A stretch of DNA of 64,000 bases from Bifidobacterium myosotis (GTDB lineage Bacteria; Actinomycetota; Actinomycetes; Actinomycetales; Bifidobacteriaceae): assembly GCF_002259745.1 (NCBI RefSeq), contig NZ_MWWW01000028.1:1-64000 (forward strand), read 5' to 3'. The notes below the pieces were generated by a model, which saw only the letters and a program-made list of their open reading frames with translations, ran no database searches and had not been told where the DNA came from. The translations under genes were made by a program, and so were the position numbers. This document shows positions 53,671 to 62,430 of the stretch, in pieces (within the stretch, counting starts at the first letter, position 1; each line of letters begins with the position of its first letter).

Positions 53671-55713
53671 TCACGCGACGACGTCGGCGATGGCCTCCGG
53701 GATGGCGCGAATCACGTCGCCGGCCACGATGGGGTGGCCCAGGGTCATGAACCGCTGACGGCGGCCGTGGCCGACCAAATCGGGCTCCTGCCACCCCTGC
53801 TGTTCGGATTCCGAAGCGATCGCCGCGGCCATGCCGTGCAGATACGCGGCGGCGGCCACCGTTTCGGCCGTGGTGATCTCGTCATCCTGCTGCGCCAACA
53901 GGGCGCCGACCAGACCGGCCAGCACATCGCCCGCACCGGCCGTGGCCAGCCATGCGGGCGCACTGCCGGAGACGTAGGTGTGGTCCTCATCCACCACGAT
54001 GGTCACGGCGCCCTTGAGCAGCACCGTCGCACCCGTAAGCTCATGGGCACGACGCGCGCAAGCCAGCGGATACGCGGTCACGTCGCGCGCGGTGAAGGCG
54101 GCAGCCGGTTCGTCCGGCGTTACGGATGATGACGGCGTATCGGTCGCGGGGGAGGCGGCACGGGAATCGCCGGTGACGTCGGGCTCGGATTCGTCGGCCG
54201 TGGGGAAGGAGACGGTATTGGATTCAGTCCCATCGGACTTGGATTCAGCGGTTTCAGGGCTGCCGGTGCCCGTACCGGTACTGGCGGAGTCGATGCCGGA
54301 ATCCGCGTTGCCATCGAAGCCGACGGTGTCGTGGGCATCCTCTGCATCAGCCGCTCCGGCGTAGCCGCCGGCCTTCGGCGACGCGTCATCGGCCCGGGTC
54401 CCGGCCCGACCGGCCTCAAGCCGGTTGAGCAGCGCCGCCATCTCACCGGCGTGCGGCGTGATGACCACCTGACCGGGCACGCGGTCAGGCAGCAGATCCA
54501 ACGCGCCGGCGTCCACGACCACCGGCGGCATGTCGTAGGCGGCGTCGTCCACCGCCGGCTCGCCGTCCAACGCATAGTGCCTGAGCAGCGCGGCGATGGT
54601 CTGGCGCTGGAGGTCGGCGTCGGCGCCGTCCGCGTCGCCCGACGGCACGCCGGAACCCACCACCCAGGACTGCACATGCCCCTTGCCCAGCACCGCTTCG
54701 GGCAGGGCAGCAAGCACCATGTTCTGTGCACGTTCGGGGCCGAGGTAACGCACCATGCCGGTGTTCGCGCGGGCCGCGGCGCGGGCGGTGAGCACTGCGG
54801 CGCCCGGGTAGCGTTGGGAGCCGGTCACGAGGCCCACCACGCCGCGCGAATACTTGCCGTCATCGACATGCGGCAGGCGCACCGCATCGGAGGCGAACGT
54901 GTTGTCCACCACCTCCACGGCCGGCTCCACGTCGTCGATGTCGAAACCGAAATCGACCAGTTCGATGCGTCCGGAGCCGAACGTGGCCGGCGGCAGCACC
55001 GCGCACGGCTTCATCGCGCCGAACGTCACCGTCACATTCGCCGGCAGATACGGTCCCGGCAGCGAGCCATCGTCCACGCCCACGCCGGATGGCGTATCGA
55101 CGGCCAGCACCAGCGGGAAGTCGCCGGACGATTCGCGGCCCGGCAGTGCGGATTCGTCCGGCACCTCGCCATCGAGGCCCAACGCGGAGGCCAGCGCCGC
55201 GGGGATGCCGCGCAGCACGCCATGAATGCCGATGCCGGTCATCGCGTCGATGATGAGATGCGACTTCGACGCCAAGGAGACGGCGGCCTGCAGCCGTTCC
55301 CCTGCCTCGCCGGCGGAGAATCCGGACGCGCATCCGGGAATCCCCGCCTCCGGGTCGAGCACCAGCACCTTGCCTCCCGCACGCACGAACGCGGCGAACC
55401 CCTCCTCGTGCAGCGTGCGTCCCACGGCCACGGCGGTCACGGCCGCACCCTCCTGGGCCAGTGCGGCGGCGGCGAACAGACCGTCGCCGCCATTGTCGCC
55501 GGCGCCGGCGAGCAGCACGATCGACGTGTCCTCAAGCGCCAGATCCTCGTCATCCAGCATCCCGGCGGCCGTATGGGCCACGGCCTGGGCTGCCATGCGC
55601 ATCAGCGGCACGCCCCTGTCCAACAGCGGCCGTTCCATGACCCTCACCTGCTCGGCGGCATAGGCGCTGTGCAGCAGCAGTTCGCGGCGATCGGCGTCAT
55701 CGGCGTATTCCAT
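53671..55713 (-). CDS. nnr: Bifunctional NAD(P)H-hydrate epimerase / ADP-dependent NAD(P)H-hydrate dehydratase
   Basis: This repair enzyme epimerises and dehydrates damaged NAD(P)H hydrates. The N-terminal YjeF_N domain (residues ~1-240) shows LLAGAGDNGGDGLFAAA; the C-terminal ribokinase-like YjeF_C domain shows GVVGLVTGSQRYPGAAVL, VITPHAGEMAALL and ATAGAGDVLAGLVGALL. The start at 55713 (MEYADDAD) has GAAGGGGG upstream. The dehydratase domain is split by an unusual ~100-residue Ser/Asp/Thr/Gly-rich insert (about residues 440-538) right after the HAGEMAALLNRLE motif. The insert is low in complexity and probably a surface loop. The gene is divergent from the ABC-F gene. Confidence 0.9.
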   Translation of the reverse strand: MEYADDADRRELLLHSAYAAEQVRVMERPLLDRGVPLMRMAAQAVAHTAAGMLDDEDLALEDTSIVLLAGAGDNGGDGLFAAAALAQEGAAVTAVAVGRTLHEEGFAAFVRAGGKVLVLDPEAGIPGCASGFSAGEAGERLQAAVSLASKSHLIIDAMTGIGIHGVLRGIPAALASALGLDGEVPDESALPGRESSGDFPLVLAVDTPSGVGVDDGSLPGPYLPANVTVTFGAMKPCAVLPPATFGSGRIELVDFGFDIDDVEPAVEVVDNTFASDAVRLPHVDDGKYSRGVVGLVTGSQRYPGAAVLTARAAARANTGMVRYLGPERAQNMVLAALPEAVLGKGHVQSWVVGSGVPSGDADGADADLQRQTIAALLRHYALDGEPAVDDAAYDMPPVVVDAGALDLLPDRVPGQVVITPHAGEMAALLNRLEAGRAGTRADDASPKAGGYAGAADAEDAHDTVGFDGNADSGIDSASTGTGTGSPETAESKSDGTESNTVSFPTADESEPDVTGDSRAASPATDTPSSSVTPDEPAAAFTARDVTAYPLACARRAHELTGATVLLKGAVTIVVDEDHTYVSGSAPAWLATAGAGDVLAGLVGALLAQQDDEITTAETVAAAAYLHGMAAAIASESEQQGWQEPDLVGHGRRQRFMTLGHPIVAGDVIRAIPEAIADVVA

Positions 55714-55869
55714 GGCAACCCCCTTCGAAAAACACATGTTCCCTTGACGATTCTAGTGGCTCGCCGAGCGCCGGGATGGCGGTGTCTTGCCCATTCTTCA
55801 CGCCTTCCGCTACCATGGTGCGTTGGTTTATTTCGGGATTCATGATTCAAGGAAAGCGTTAGGTGAGGC

Positions 55870-57471
55870 ATGGCGATTGATGCACAAGGTCTGGAGATTC
55901 AGATCGGCGCGCGTACGCTGCTGCATCCCACCGACTTCCACGTCGCGAAGGGCGACAAGATCGGTCTGGTCGGGCGCAACGGCGCCGGCAAGACCACGCT
56001 CACGCGCGTGATCACCGGCGATATGCTGCCCACGGCCGGCAAGGTGCACGTCTCCGGCAAGCTCGGCTACCTGCCGCAGGACACGCATGCCGCCGATCCG
56101 GAGCAGTCCGCGCTCGACCGCATGATGAGCGCACGCGACATCGCCACCATCATCAGCCGCATGCGCAAGGCCGAGAAGGAGATGACCGACCCGGACCCGG
56201 ACGTGATGAGCAAGGCCATGAACCGCTACGACAAGGCCATGCAGGACTTCGAGAAGGCCGGCGGCTACGCGGCCCAGTCCGAGGCCACCGCGATGGCGGC
56301 ATCGCTGGGGTTGCCGCAGGAGGTCATGGAGCAGAAGCTCGGCACCCTGTCTGGTGGTCAGCGCCGACGCATCGAGCTGGCGCGCATCCTGTTCTCCGAC
56401 GCGGATACGCTCATCCTCGACGAGCCGACCAACCACTTGGACGCCGATTCCATCGAATGGCTGCGCGGCTTCCTCAAGAAGTACGAGGGCGGATTCCTTG
56501 TGATCTCCCACTCCACCGAACTGCTTGATGAGACCGTGAACAAGGTGTGGCATCTGGACGCGCAGCTCGGCCAGATCGACATGTACTCCCTGGGATGGAA
56601 GGGCTACCTGCACCAGCGCGTGGTGGACGAGGAGCGCCGCCGCCGCGAGCGCGAGGTGGCCGAGAAGAAGGCCGAACGCCTGATGAAGCAGGGCATCCGC
56701 CTGCACGCCAAGGCCACGAAGGCCGTGGCTGCGCAGAACATGATGCGCCGCGCCGAGAAGCTGCTTGAGAACACCTCGACGGCCGAGAAGAAGGAGAAGG
56801 TGGCGGACATCCGCTTCCCGGAGCCCGCACCCTGCGGCAAGACGCCGATCATGGCCAAGGACATCTCCAAGGCGTACGGCTCCAACATCGTGTTCGCCGG
56901 CGTGAACCTCGCCATCGACAAGGGCTCGCGCGTGGTCATCCTCGGCTACAACGGCGCCGGCAAGACCACCACGCTGCGCCTGCTCGCGCATATCGAGGAG
57001 CCGGACACCGGTTCGGTGGACTACGGCCACGGATGCAAGATCGGCTACTTCGCGCAGGAGCACGATACGCTGGACCTCAACGCCACCGTGCTGGAGAACC
57101 TCACGCATGTGGCGCCGGAGCTCAACGACACGCAGGCCCGTTCCATCCTCGGCTCGTTCCTGTTCTCCGGCGACGACGCGATGAAGCCGGCTCGGGTGCT
57201 CTCCGGCGGTGAGAAGACCCGTCTGGCGCTGGCCACGCTGGTGACCTCGCGTGCCAACGTGCTGCTGCTCGACGAGCCCACGAACAACCTCGACCCGGCC
57301 TCGCGCGAGGAGATCCTCAAGGCCATCGCCAAATACGAGGGCGCGATCGTGCTCGTCACCCACGATGAGGGCGCGGTCGAGGCGCTCAACCCCGAGCGCG
57401 TGCTGCTCATGCCCGACGGTGACGAGGACCTGTGGAACGACTCGTACCTCGAGCTGGTCGCCGAGGAGTAG
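55870..57471 (+). CDS. ABC-F family ATPase (translation factor type)
   Basis: The 533-residue protein has two NBDs and no membrane segment: P-loops GRNGAGKTTL (~residue 37) and GYNGAGKTTTL, signatures LSGGQRRRIELA and LSGGEKTRLALA, Walker B LILDEPTNHLD and LLLDEPTNNLD. A charged linker of ~80 residues rich in Arg/Glu/Lys (~245-310) matches the P-site tRNA-interaction motif. ABC-F proteins act on ribosomes, clearing stalls or protecting from antibiotics; this one resembles the common actinobacterial housekeeping form more than a known resistance factor. It stands alone. Confidence 0.9.
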   Translation: MAIDAQGLEIQIGARTLLHPTDFHVAKGDKIGLVGRNGAGKTTLTRVITGDMLPTAGKVHVSGKLGYLPQDTHAADPEQSALDRMMSARDIATIISRMRKAEKEMTDPDPDVMSKAMNRYDKAMQDFEKAGGYAAQSEATAMAASLGLPQEVMEQKLGTLSGGQRRRIELARILFSDADTLILDEPTNHLDADSIEWLRGFLKKYEGGFLVISHSTELLDETVNKVWHLDAQLGQIDMYSLGWKGYLHQRVVDEERRRREREVAEKKAERLMKQGIRLHAKATKAVAAQNMMRRAEKLLENTSTAEKKEKVADIRFPEPAPCGKTPIMAKDISKAYGSNIVFAGVNLAIDKGSRVVILGYNGAGKTTTLRLLAHIEEPDTGSVDYGHGCKIGYFAQEHDTLDLNATVLENLTHVAPELNDTQARSILGSFLFSGDDAMKPARVLSGGEKTRLALATLVTSRANVLLLDEPTNNLDPASREEILKAIAKYEGAIVLVTHDEGAVEALNPERVLLMPDGDEDLWNDSYLELVAEE

Positions 57472-57625
57472 CGGCCGCAGAGGGTGCTCGCATAACGGGT
57501 GCGCGGCCTACGAGCGGACAGCCACAATCGGCGGTTGGCCCGACGATGCCCGACGATGCACACGACAGGGCCGGTTATTTCAGGTAGTTTTGTAACGGGA
57601 CAGCAATCGGACGCAAGGAGCCATT

Positions 57626-58333
57626 ATGACCACCGCAACAGGCCAGAAGATCGCCATCGTCACCGGCAGCGCGCTGGGACTCGGCTACGAATTCGCCAGC
57701 CAGCTCATCGCCAAGGGCTGGCTCGTGGCCGGCATCGACTTCAACGCCGAACGACAGGCGGAGCTTACCGCGCAGTGGCCGGCCGAATCATACCGGGCCT
57801 ATGTAGGCGACATCACCGACGAGGCGTTCGTGCGCGCCTCCGTGGCCGACATCGCCGCGTTGGGCCACATCGACTTGCTCATCAACAACGCCGGCCAGCC
57901 GTCGTTCAAGGTGCCCACCGCCTACGAGGCCGCCGACGTGGACAAGTGCCTCAAGGGACTCAAGGGCATGATTCTGTGGACCGTGGAGACGCTCAAGGCC
58001 TGCGGCGAACAGGACGTCAAGATCGCCCAGATCATGAGCACCGCGGCCACCCGAGGCAATGCGAACGAGAGCGTGTACTGCGCCACCAAGTGGGGCGAGA
58101 AGGGCTATACCAAGAGCCTGCAGGCGGCATACAAGGGCACCAGCGTCAAGGTGGTGGCCGTCTACCCGGGCGGCATCGACACCGCCTTCTACCGCGACAG
58201 CCATGATTACGTGTCCGAGGCCAAGCAGCACACCTTCATGCAGCCCGGCCCGCTCGCCGAGGTCATCCTGTTCAACCTCGTCAACGAGGCGAACCTCACC
58301 GTCACCGACATCGAAATCAACCGCAACAGCTGA
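57626..58333 (+). CDS. Short-chain dehydrogenase/reductase
   Basis: The 235-residue classical SDR has the cofactor loop TGSALGLGYEFA (residues ~12-23), NNAG at ~90, a Ser-equivalent region STAATRG and the active-site YCATKWGEKGY (Tyr and Lys four apart). The acidic residue after the second strand (GIDFNAE) suggests NAD(H) preference. The substrate is unknown. GCAAGGAG precedes the ATG. It is followed by an 800-base spacer of repeats. Confidence 0.88.
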   Translation: MTTATGQKIAIVTGSALGLGYEFASQLIAKGWLVAGIDFNAERQAELTAQWPAESYRAYVGDITDEAFVRASVADIAALGHIDLLINNAGQPSFKVPTAYEAADVDKCLKGLKGMILWTVETLKACGEQDVKIAQIMSTAATRGNANESVYCATKWGEKGYTKSLQAAYKGTSVKVVAVYPGGIDTAFYRDSHDYVSEAKQHTFMQPGPLAEVILFNLVNEANLTVTDIEINRNS

Positions 58334-58470
58334 TGCCGGTTCCCGGTCGACCGGTCGCGCGGCGGTGATCACCGATTGCCGTCAGTGTCCTGCGTATCCA
58401 ATCGAGTCTGGCCTCCTGCCGACTCGTCGTGATTTGAGGCCAAGAGTCGCAGGGGGTGAATGTGCCGAGT

Positions 58471-58505
58471 GCATTCGTTGGCGATGGTGATTCGCCAACG
58501 AATGC
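58471..58505. repeat. Perfect hairpin, 14-base arms
   Basis: GCATTCGTTGGCGA and TCGCCAACGAATGC flank a 7-base loop. A further half copy (GTGATTCGCCAA) lies at 58515-58526. Confidence 0.85.
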
Positions 58506-58539
58506 GACGCGCCGGTGATTCGCCAATACCTGAGGTAAG

Positions 58540-58753
58540 AGCGGGACGCAAACGCATTTCGGCTGATTTTGCGTTTGCGTCCCGCTCCCATTTCACTCGC
58601 TTTATTTGGGGATTATCGAGGAATGGCGGAATTCCAAGGATTTGGAGTCCTTGGTAGTGGGACGGAAGTGCAATTTCGCCGGTATTGCGTTTGCGTCCCG
58701 AATCCGAGTGGGACGCAAACGCAGATTCGCCGATTTTGCACTTGCGTCCCGCT
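58540..58753. repeat. GGGACGCAAACGC hairpin group
   Basis: The first unit has perfect 17-base arms (AGCGGGACGCAAACGCA, 58540-58556; complement 58570-58586). A second nested pair follows: outer arms around 58660-58674 and 58736-58750 (GGGACGgAAGTGCAA / TTGCACTTGCGTCCC), inner arms around 58687-58699 and 58710-58722. The variants GCAAACGC and GcAAGTGC are exchanged between stems with compensating changes. Confidence 0.85.
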
Positions 58754-58900
58754 TTTGAGTCGCTACGGAGCGTCATTAGAGCCGCTGAAGTTCACATGCC
58801 GTGCGGATACCACAGTGCTCGACGGCCGTTGGCGGAAGAACACCGCCTTGTGTTCGGCTGTAGGTATTCGGCGGGGCGAAGGTTGCGGTGCCTAGCATGC

Positions 58901-59111
58901 CGCGTCGGAAATTCGTTGACGAATTCGCTACCCCCTCAGTCCCGCTTCGCGGGCCAGTTCGTCCTGCAATTACGGACGCGCTTCGCGCGTGTTCTGCTGG
59001 CTCGCCTGTCGGCTCGTACGTTGCCTACAAACAGCTCCGCTGTTTGCTTCACGGCAACGTCCTAACAAGGGGAGCCAAAAACATAATCAACGAATTCATG
59101 ACGCAGGACGC
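58901..59111. repeat. Long MITE-like element with internal stems
   Basis: Its ends match the 29271-29347 element: CGCGTCGGAAaTTCGTTGA on the left, AATCAACGAAttC...GCAGGAcGC on the right, and the same AAGGGGAGCCAAAAA core next to the right arm. Between them it carries extra stems (ACGTTGCC / GGCAACGT enclosing AAACAGC / GCTGTTT; GACGCGCTTCGCGCGT). The short form looks like an internal deletion of this one. No transposase is encoded. Confidence 0.8.
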
Positions 59112-59147
59112 TAGATCTTTGTCATGCGATGCTCGCGGTGAACTCGA

Positions 59148-60053
59148 CTACTGCAGGTGATGCAACGCGCGGATGATCGTGCAACGGTCCTCCGCGGTGC
59201 CCTCGTCGGCACACATCGTGGCGTACCAGCGCGGGTTGCGCAGGGTTTCCGTGGCTGAGGCAGACGCGGTGCCGTCGGTATGGACGTTGGCATCCGGCTC
59301 TCCGCCGATGACGGTATCCTCGCCGGGCCTGTTCCCGGCAGATTCGTTCCTGTTGGACCGGTGTTCCCCGGAGCCGGCCTGACCCTCCTTGCCGCCGTCT
59401 GTTCCACTGGACACCAAGGTGTGCAGGTCATTGGCGTACTGGAAGTGCAGATGGCTCAGCAGTCCGCCTTCGGCGAACGCCTTGCGCGAGGGCAGGGGTG
59501 CGATGGCCAGCAGCCAGCGGAACGGGCTGTCCTCGGCATTGGGGTCGTCGGTCGTGAACACGAACGTGGGGGATCCTTCCAGACCGTGCGCGATCACATG
59601 GTCGAGCCGGTAGTCGTAGACGTCAAGGCTCGTGTTGTCCTCGGCGAACCATTCGATGCGGATCACCGCGCTGGCCGTGACGCCGGCGGCGGTTGCGGTG
59701 TCGGCGTTGTCGCTCGTACCGCCGCTGGAGGTGTTGGTCGTATCGCCGCCTGTGGTGCCATTCACGTCGCCATCGGTCCCATCCGGCTCGCTCACCCGCC
59801 ACCAGCCGATGTGGATGATGTTCTCCGGGCTCGTGGTGGTGCACGCCATCGACCAGAACGTTCGGATGCCGTGGGCGGCCATCGGAGCCATCCGGGGATT
59901 GGCGAGCACCGCTCGCTCGGCGGCCTCCCAGGTCTGCTGGATGGCGGTGTCGTCCGAGTCGATGTAGTGCTCGAAGCTTTCCCAGTCCCCAAGCCAGTCG
60001 GCGATGTCGAATGCCGGTGCGTCCGGAGTGCCCAGCGTGTTCGCTGTGTTCAT
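59148..60053 (-). CDS. ZinT-like (YodA-type) metal-binding domain protein linked to an ECF transporter
   Basis: The 301-residue protein resembles the ZinT/YodA lipocalin-like domain: an N-terminal IADWLGDWESFEHYI, a central YDYRLDHVIAHG strand pair, a FRWLLAIAP strand, the His-containing SHLHFQYAND (ZinT has SSHFHIFMGND), and a final NPRWYATMCADE (NWPTYYP there). ZinT proteins bind zinc or cadmium. No signal peptide is seen, so it may act in the cytosol. A Ser/Thr/Gly-rich insert (~95-120) and another (~225-270) lengthen it. The ATG at 60053 overlaps the ECF ATPase stop by four bases, with GGAAAGGAA upstream, so it is the last gene of that operon. Family assignment is by eye. Confidence 0.65.
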   Translation of the reverse strand: MNTANTLGTPDAPAFDIADWLGDWESFEHYIDSDDTAIQQTWEAAERAVLANPRMAPMAAHGIRTFWSMACTTTSPENIIHIGWWRVSEPDGTDGDVNGTTGGDTTNTSSGGTSDNADTATAAGVTASAVIRIEWFAEDNTSLDVYDYRLDHVIAHGLEGSPTFVFTTDDPNAEDSPFRWLLAIAPLPSRKAFAEGGLLSHLHFQYANDLHTLVSSGTDGGKEGQAGSGEHRSNRNESAGNRPGEDTVIGGEPDANVHTDGTASASATETLRNPRWYATMCADEGTAEDRCTIIRALHHLQ

Positions 60054-61612
60054 GATTGGTTCCTTTCCAGATTGATGATGCGATCGCACCAGCCGGCGGC
60101 CAGCTCCTCATCGTGCGTGACCACGAGAATCGCCTTGCCGCGGGCGGCCAATCGGCGCAGCAGTTCGCCCACCTGCTCCATATGGTAACGGTCGAGGCCG
60201 CTGGTCGGCTCGTCGAGGATGATGAGGTCCTTGCCGCACATCAGCGCCGAGCCGATGGCCACGCGTTGCTTCTGCCCGCCCGACAGGCTCATCGGATGCC
60301 GGTCGGCGAACGCGGTGAGATCGAGGTCGGCGAGCACCCGGTCGGCCTGCGCGACCACGGACGGGTCGGTTTCGTCCAACCCGATCATGAGCTCCTCGCG
60401 CACGCTGTCGGAGAACAGCTGATAATTGACGTCCTGCATCACCATGAATCCGGCGCGCGTGAGGTCGCGCGGCCTGGCCCTCCGACCGTTGAGCATGATG
60501 GTGCCGCCGGCCGGCTTGACGAGCCCGGTCAGCGTCTTCACGAACGTGGTCTTGCCGCAACCGTTGTGGCCCATCAGCCCGGTGATCTCACCGGCGTGGA
60601 AGCACATATCCGGTACGCGCCGGGTGAAGCCGTCGCGGCCGCGATAGCCGATGGCGAGGCCGTGCGTGGCAAGCAGCGGCGCTGTATCGGAGACGGCGGA
60701 GGAGGTGGAGGCCGACGCCGGATTCTTCTCCATCTGCGCGATCCGCCTGCGATATGGCTCGAGGTCGAGCGCGCGCAGACCCATCGCGGCGATGCAGCCG
60801 GGGGAGAGCGCCAAGAATTCGCTGGCCTCGTACTCCCTGACGATGCGGCCGCCGTCGAAGACCACGTACCGGTCGGCCACACCGTTGAGCCATGCGAGCC
60901 GGTGCTCGGCGATGACGATGGTGAGCCCGTCGGCCTTCATTCGCTCGATCATGACGCGCATGTCCGCGATGGCGTGCGCGTCGAGATTGCTGGTCGGTTC
61001 ATCCAGCACCATCAGTCTCGGGTCCAGCACGCTCGCCGCCGCCATCGCGATGCGCTGCTTCTGTCCGCCGGACAGGTGGAAGATGCTGCGCCCGAGCAGT
61101 GGTCCGATGCCGAACCGGTCGGCCGCCGACGCGATGCGCCGGTTGATGTCGTCCGCCGGCAATCCCATGTTCTCGGCGGCGAACGCCAGCTCGTCGGTGA
61201 CGTTCGCGTTGAAGTACTGGGTCTTCGGATTCTGGAACACGCTGCCGACCAACGGCGTGAGCCGGTCGATCGGCACGGTCGTCGCGTCGAGGCCGCAGGT
61301 GATCTGTCGGCCGGTGAACTCGCCGTGGAAGAACTGCGGAACAAGGCTGTTGACTATGCGGGAGTAAGTGGTCTTGCCGCAGCCGCTGGCGCCGCACAAT
61401 ACGATGCACTGTCCTTGATGGACGCCCAAGGAGACGTTGCGCAAGGCCGTTTCCTGCGCATGCTCGTATCTGAACGACACGTTGTCTGTTTTGCATTCCA
61501 TGTCGGATGGCTCCCACATACGGATGTCCTGTGCATCCTCATCGCTATTCAATCGACATGTTGTCCGATTAGCACCATGATTATCGGCGAATTCCAAGTG
61601 CCGCACGCTCAT
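60050..61612 (-). CDS. ECF transporter fused ATPase (A and A' domains)
   Basis: The 520-residue protein has two ABC domains in one chain. The first has P-loop GASGCGKTTYSRIV, LSGGQKQRIAMA and LMVLDEPTSNLD; the second has GHNGCGKTTFVKTL, LSGGQKQRVAIG and LIILDEPTSGLD. This is the EcfA-A' fusion that drives energy-coupling-factor uptake with EcfT and an S component. The ATG at 61612 overlaps the ecfT stop (ATGA), though residues 1-38 precede the conserved domain and an ATG at residue 38 (MECKTDN) is a possible later start. Confidence 0.92.
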   Translation of the reverse strand: MSVRHLEFADNHGANRTTCRLNSDEDAQDIRMWEPSDMECKTDNVSFRYEHAQETALRNVSLGVHQGQCIVLCGASGCGKTTYSRIVNSLVPQFFHGEFTGRQITCGLDATTVPIDRLTPLVGSVFQNPKTQYFNANVTDELAFAAENMGLPADDINRRIASAADRFGIGPLLGRSIFHLSGGQKQRIAMAAASVLDPRLMVLDEPTSNLDAHAIADMRVMIERMKADGLTIVIAEHRLAWLNGVADRYVVFDGGRIVREYEASEFLALSPGCIAAMGLRALDLEPYRRRIAQMEKNPASASTSSAVSDTAPLLATHGLAIGYRGRDGFTRRVPDMCFHAGEITGLMGHNGCGKTTFVKTLTGLVKPAGGTIMLNGRRARPRDLTRAGFMVMQDVNYQLFSDSVREELMIGLDETDPSVVAQADRVLADLDLTAFADRHPMSLSGGQKQRVAIGSALMCGKDLIILDEPTSGLDRYHMEQVGELLRRLAARGKAILVVTHDEELAAGWCDRIINLERNQS

Positions 61613-62430
61613 CGCAGCACCCCAGCCATGTCAAGGATGATCGGCGCGCTCACCGCAGCCATCGCCAGCCAGTCGAAGGCACCCATGCGAATCCGTGTGT
61701 GCGAGGTATGCGCCCCCTCACGTCCCAACCCCTTGGTCAGGGCGGCCACGGACAGGTCCTGAGCCACGGTCGTGGCGTTCATGAGCAGCGGGATGAGAAT
61801 GTATTCCAACGACTGCGCCGGATGCCTCAGCAGCCCCCAGCCGCCCGCCGCGATGCCGCGCAGGGCCATCGCGTTGCGGATCTGACGGTAGTCCTCGGCG
61901 ATGGTGGGGAAGAACCGGATCACCACCACACAGGGGATTACCACGGCCTCGGGCGCATGCATGCGCCGCATCGAGCAGATGAACTCGCTGGCCGACGTGG
62001 TGGCGAACGCGTAGGCGCCGGTGATGAAGCAGGGCAGCATCATGGCCAGACCCACGGCCAGCGCCGAAACCACATGCAGCCATGGCAGGCCGAGCGCGTC
62101 CGGGTCGAGTAGGCCCAGCGCCGTGAACACGGCATAGGTGATGGCGAAATTGAGCGTCGTCTTCCATCGTCCGGCCGCCGCCAGCGGGATGAGGAACAGG
62201 ACGACCATGACGATCTGCGTGGTCAGCGCCACATGGAAGAACAGCATGAGATTGGCCGCGAGCAGCAGGAACAGCTTCGTGCGCGGGTCGAGCGTGGGCC
62301 GGCCGGCACGGTCGCCCCACGCAGTCCGACCGGCCTGCCCGGACCGGACGGCATACGCGAACGCCCCCGTCGCCGGTGTTCCCGACGGCCGTGAGGCGTT
62401 CGCTGAGGCATTGCTAGGGGCGGGCCGCAT
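61609..62430 (-). CDS. ECF transporter transmembrane coupling protein EcfT
   Basis: The 273-residue integral membrane protein has four to six predicted helices (LFLLLAANLMLFFHVAL, IVMVVLFLIPLAAAG and others). EcfT coupling-helix motifs follow: AMALRG is clear, while the second motif, ALTKGLGREG, is less standard than the usual A-x-R-x-G. EcfT passes ATP-driven motion to the S component. The N-terminal ~45 residues are hydrophilic. ATG at 62430 overlaps the S-component stop (TGATG), and its own stop overlaps the ATPase start. Confidence 0.87.
   Translation of the reverse strand: MRPAPSNASANASRPSGTPATGAFAYAVRSGQAGRTAWGDRAGRPTLDPRTKLFLLLAANLMLFFHVALTTQIVMVVLFLIPLAAAGRWKTTLNFAITYAVFTALGLLDPDALGLPWLHVVSALAVGLAMMLPCFITGAYAFATTSASEFICSMRRMHAPEAVVIPCVVVIRFFPTIAEDYRQIRNAMALRGIAAGGWGLLRHPAQSLEYILIPLLMNATTVAQDLSVAALTKGLGREGAHTSHTRIRMGAFDWLAMAAVSAPIILDMAGVLR

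Larger units (their letters stand above)
58334..59147. other. 814-base gene-free spacer filled with palindromic repeats
   Basis: This spacer contains a hairpin at 58471-58505, a group of GGGACGCAAACGC hairpins (58540-58753) and a long MITE-like element (58901-59111). Short frames in it are repeats translated on both strands; I see no credible protein gene. A structured small RNA cannot be excluded. Confidence 0.7.

Noticed and set aside
58569-58895. 108-codon frame in the repeat spacer
   Set aside because: It consists largely of translated hairpin repeats and has no family resemblance.
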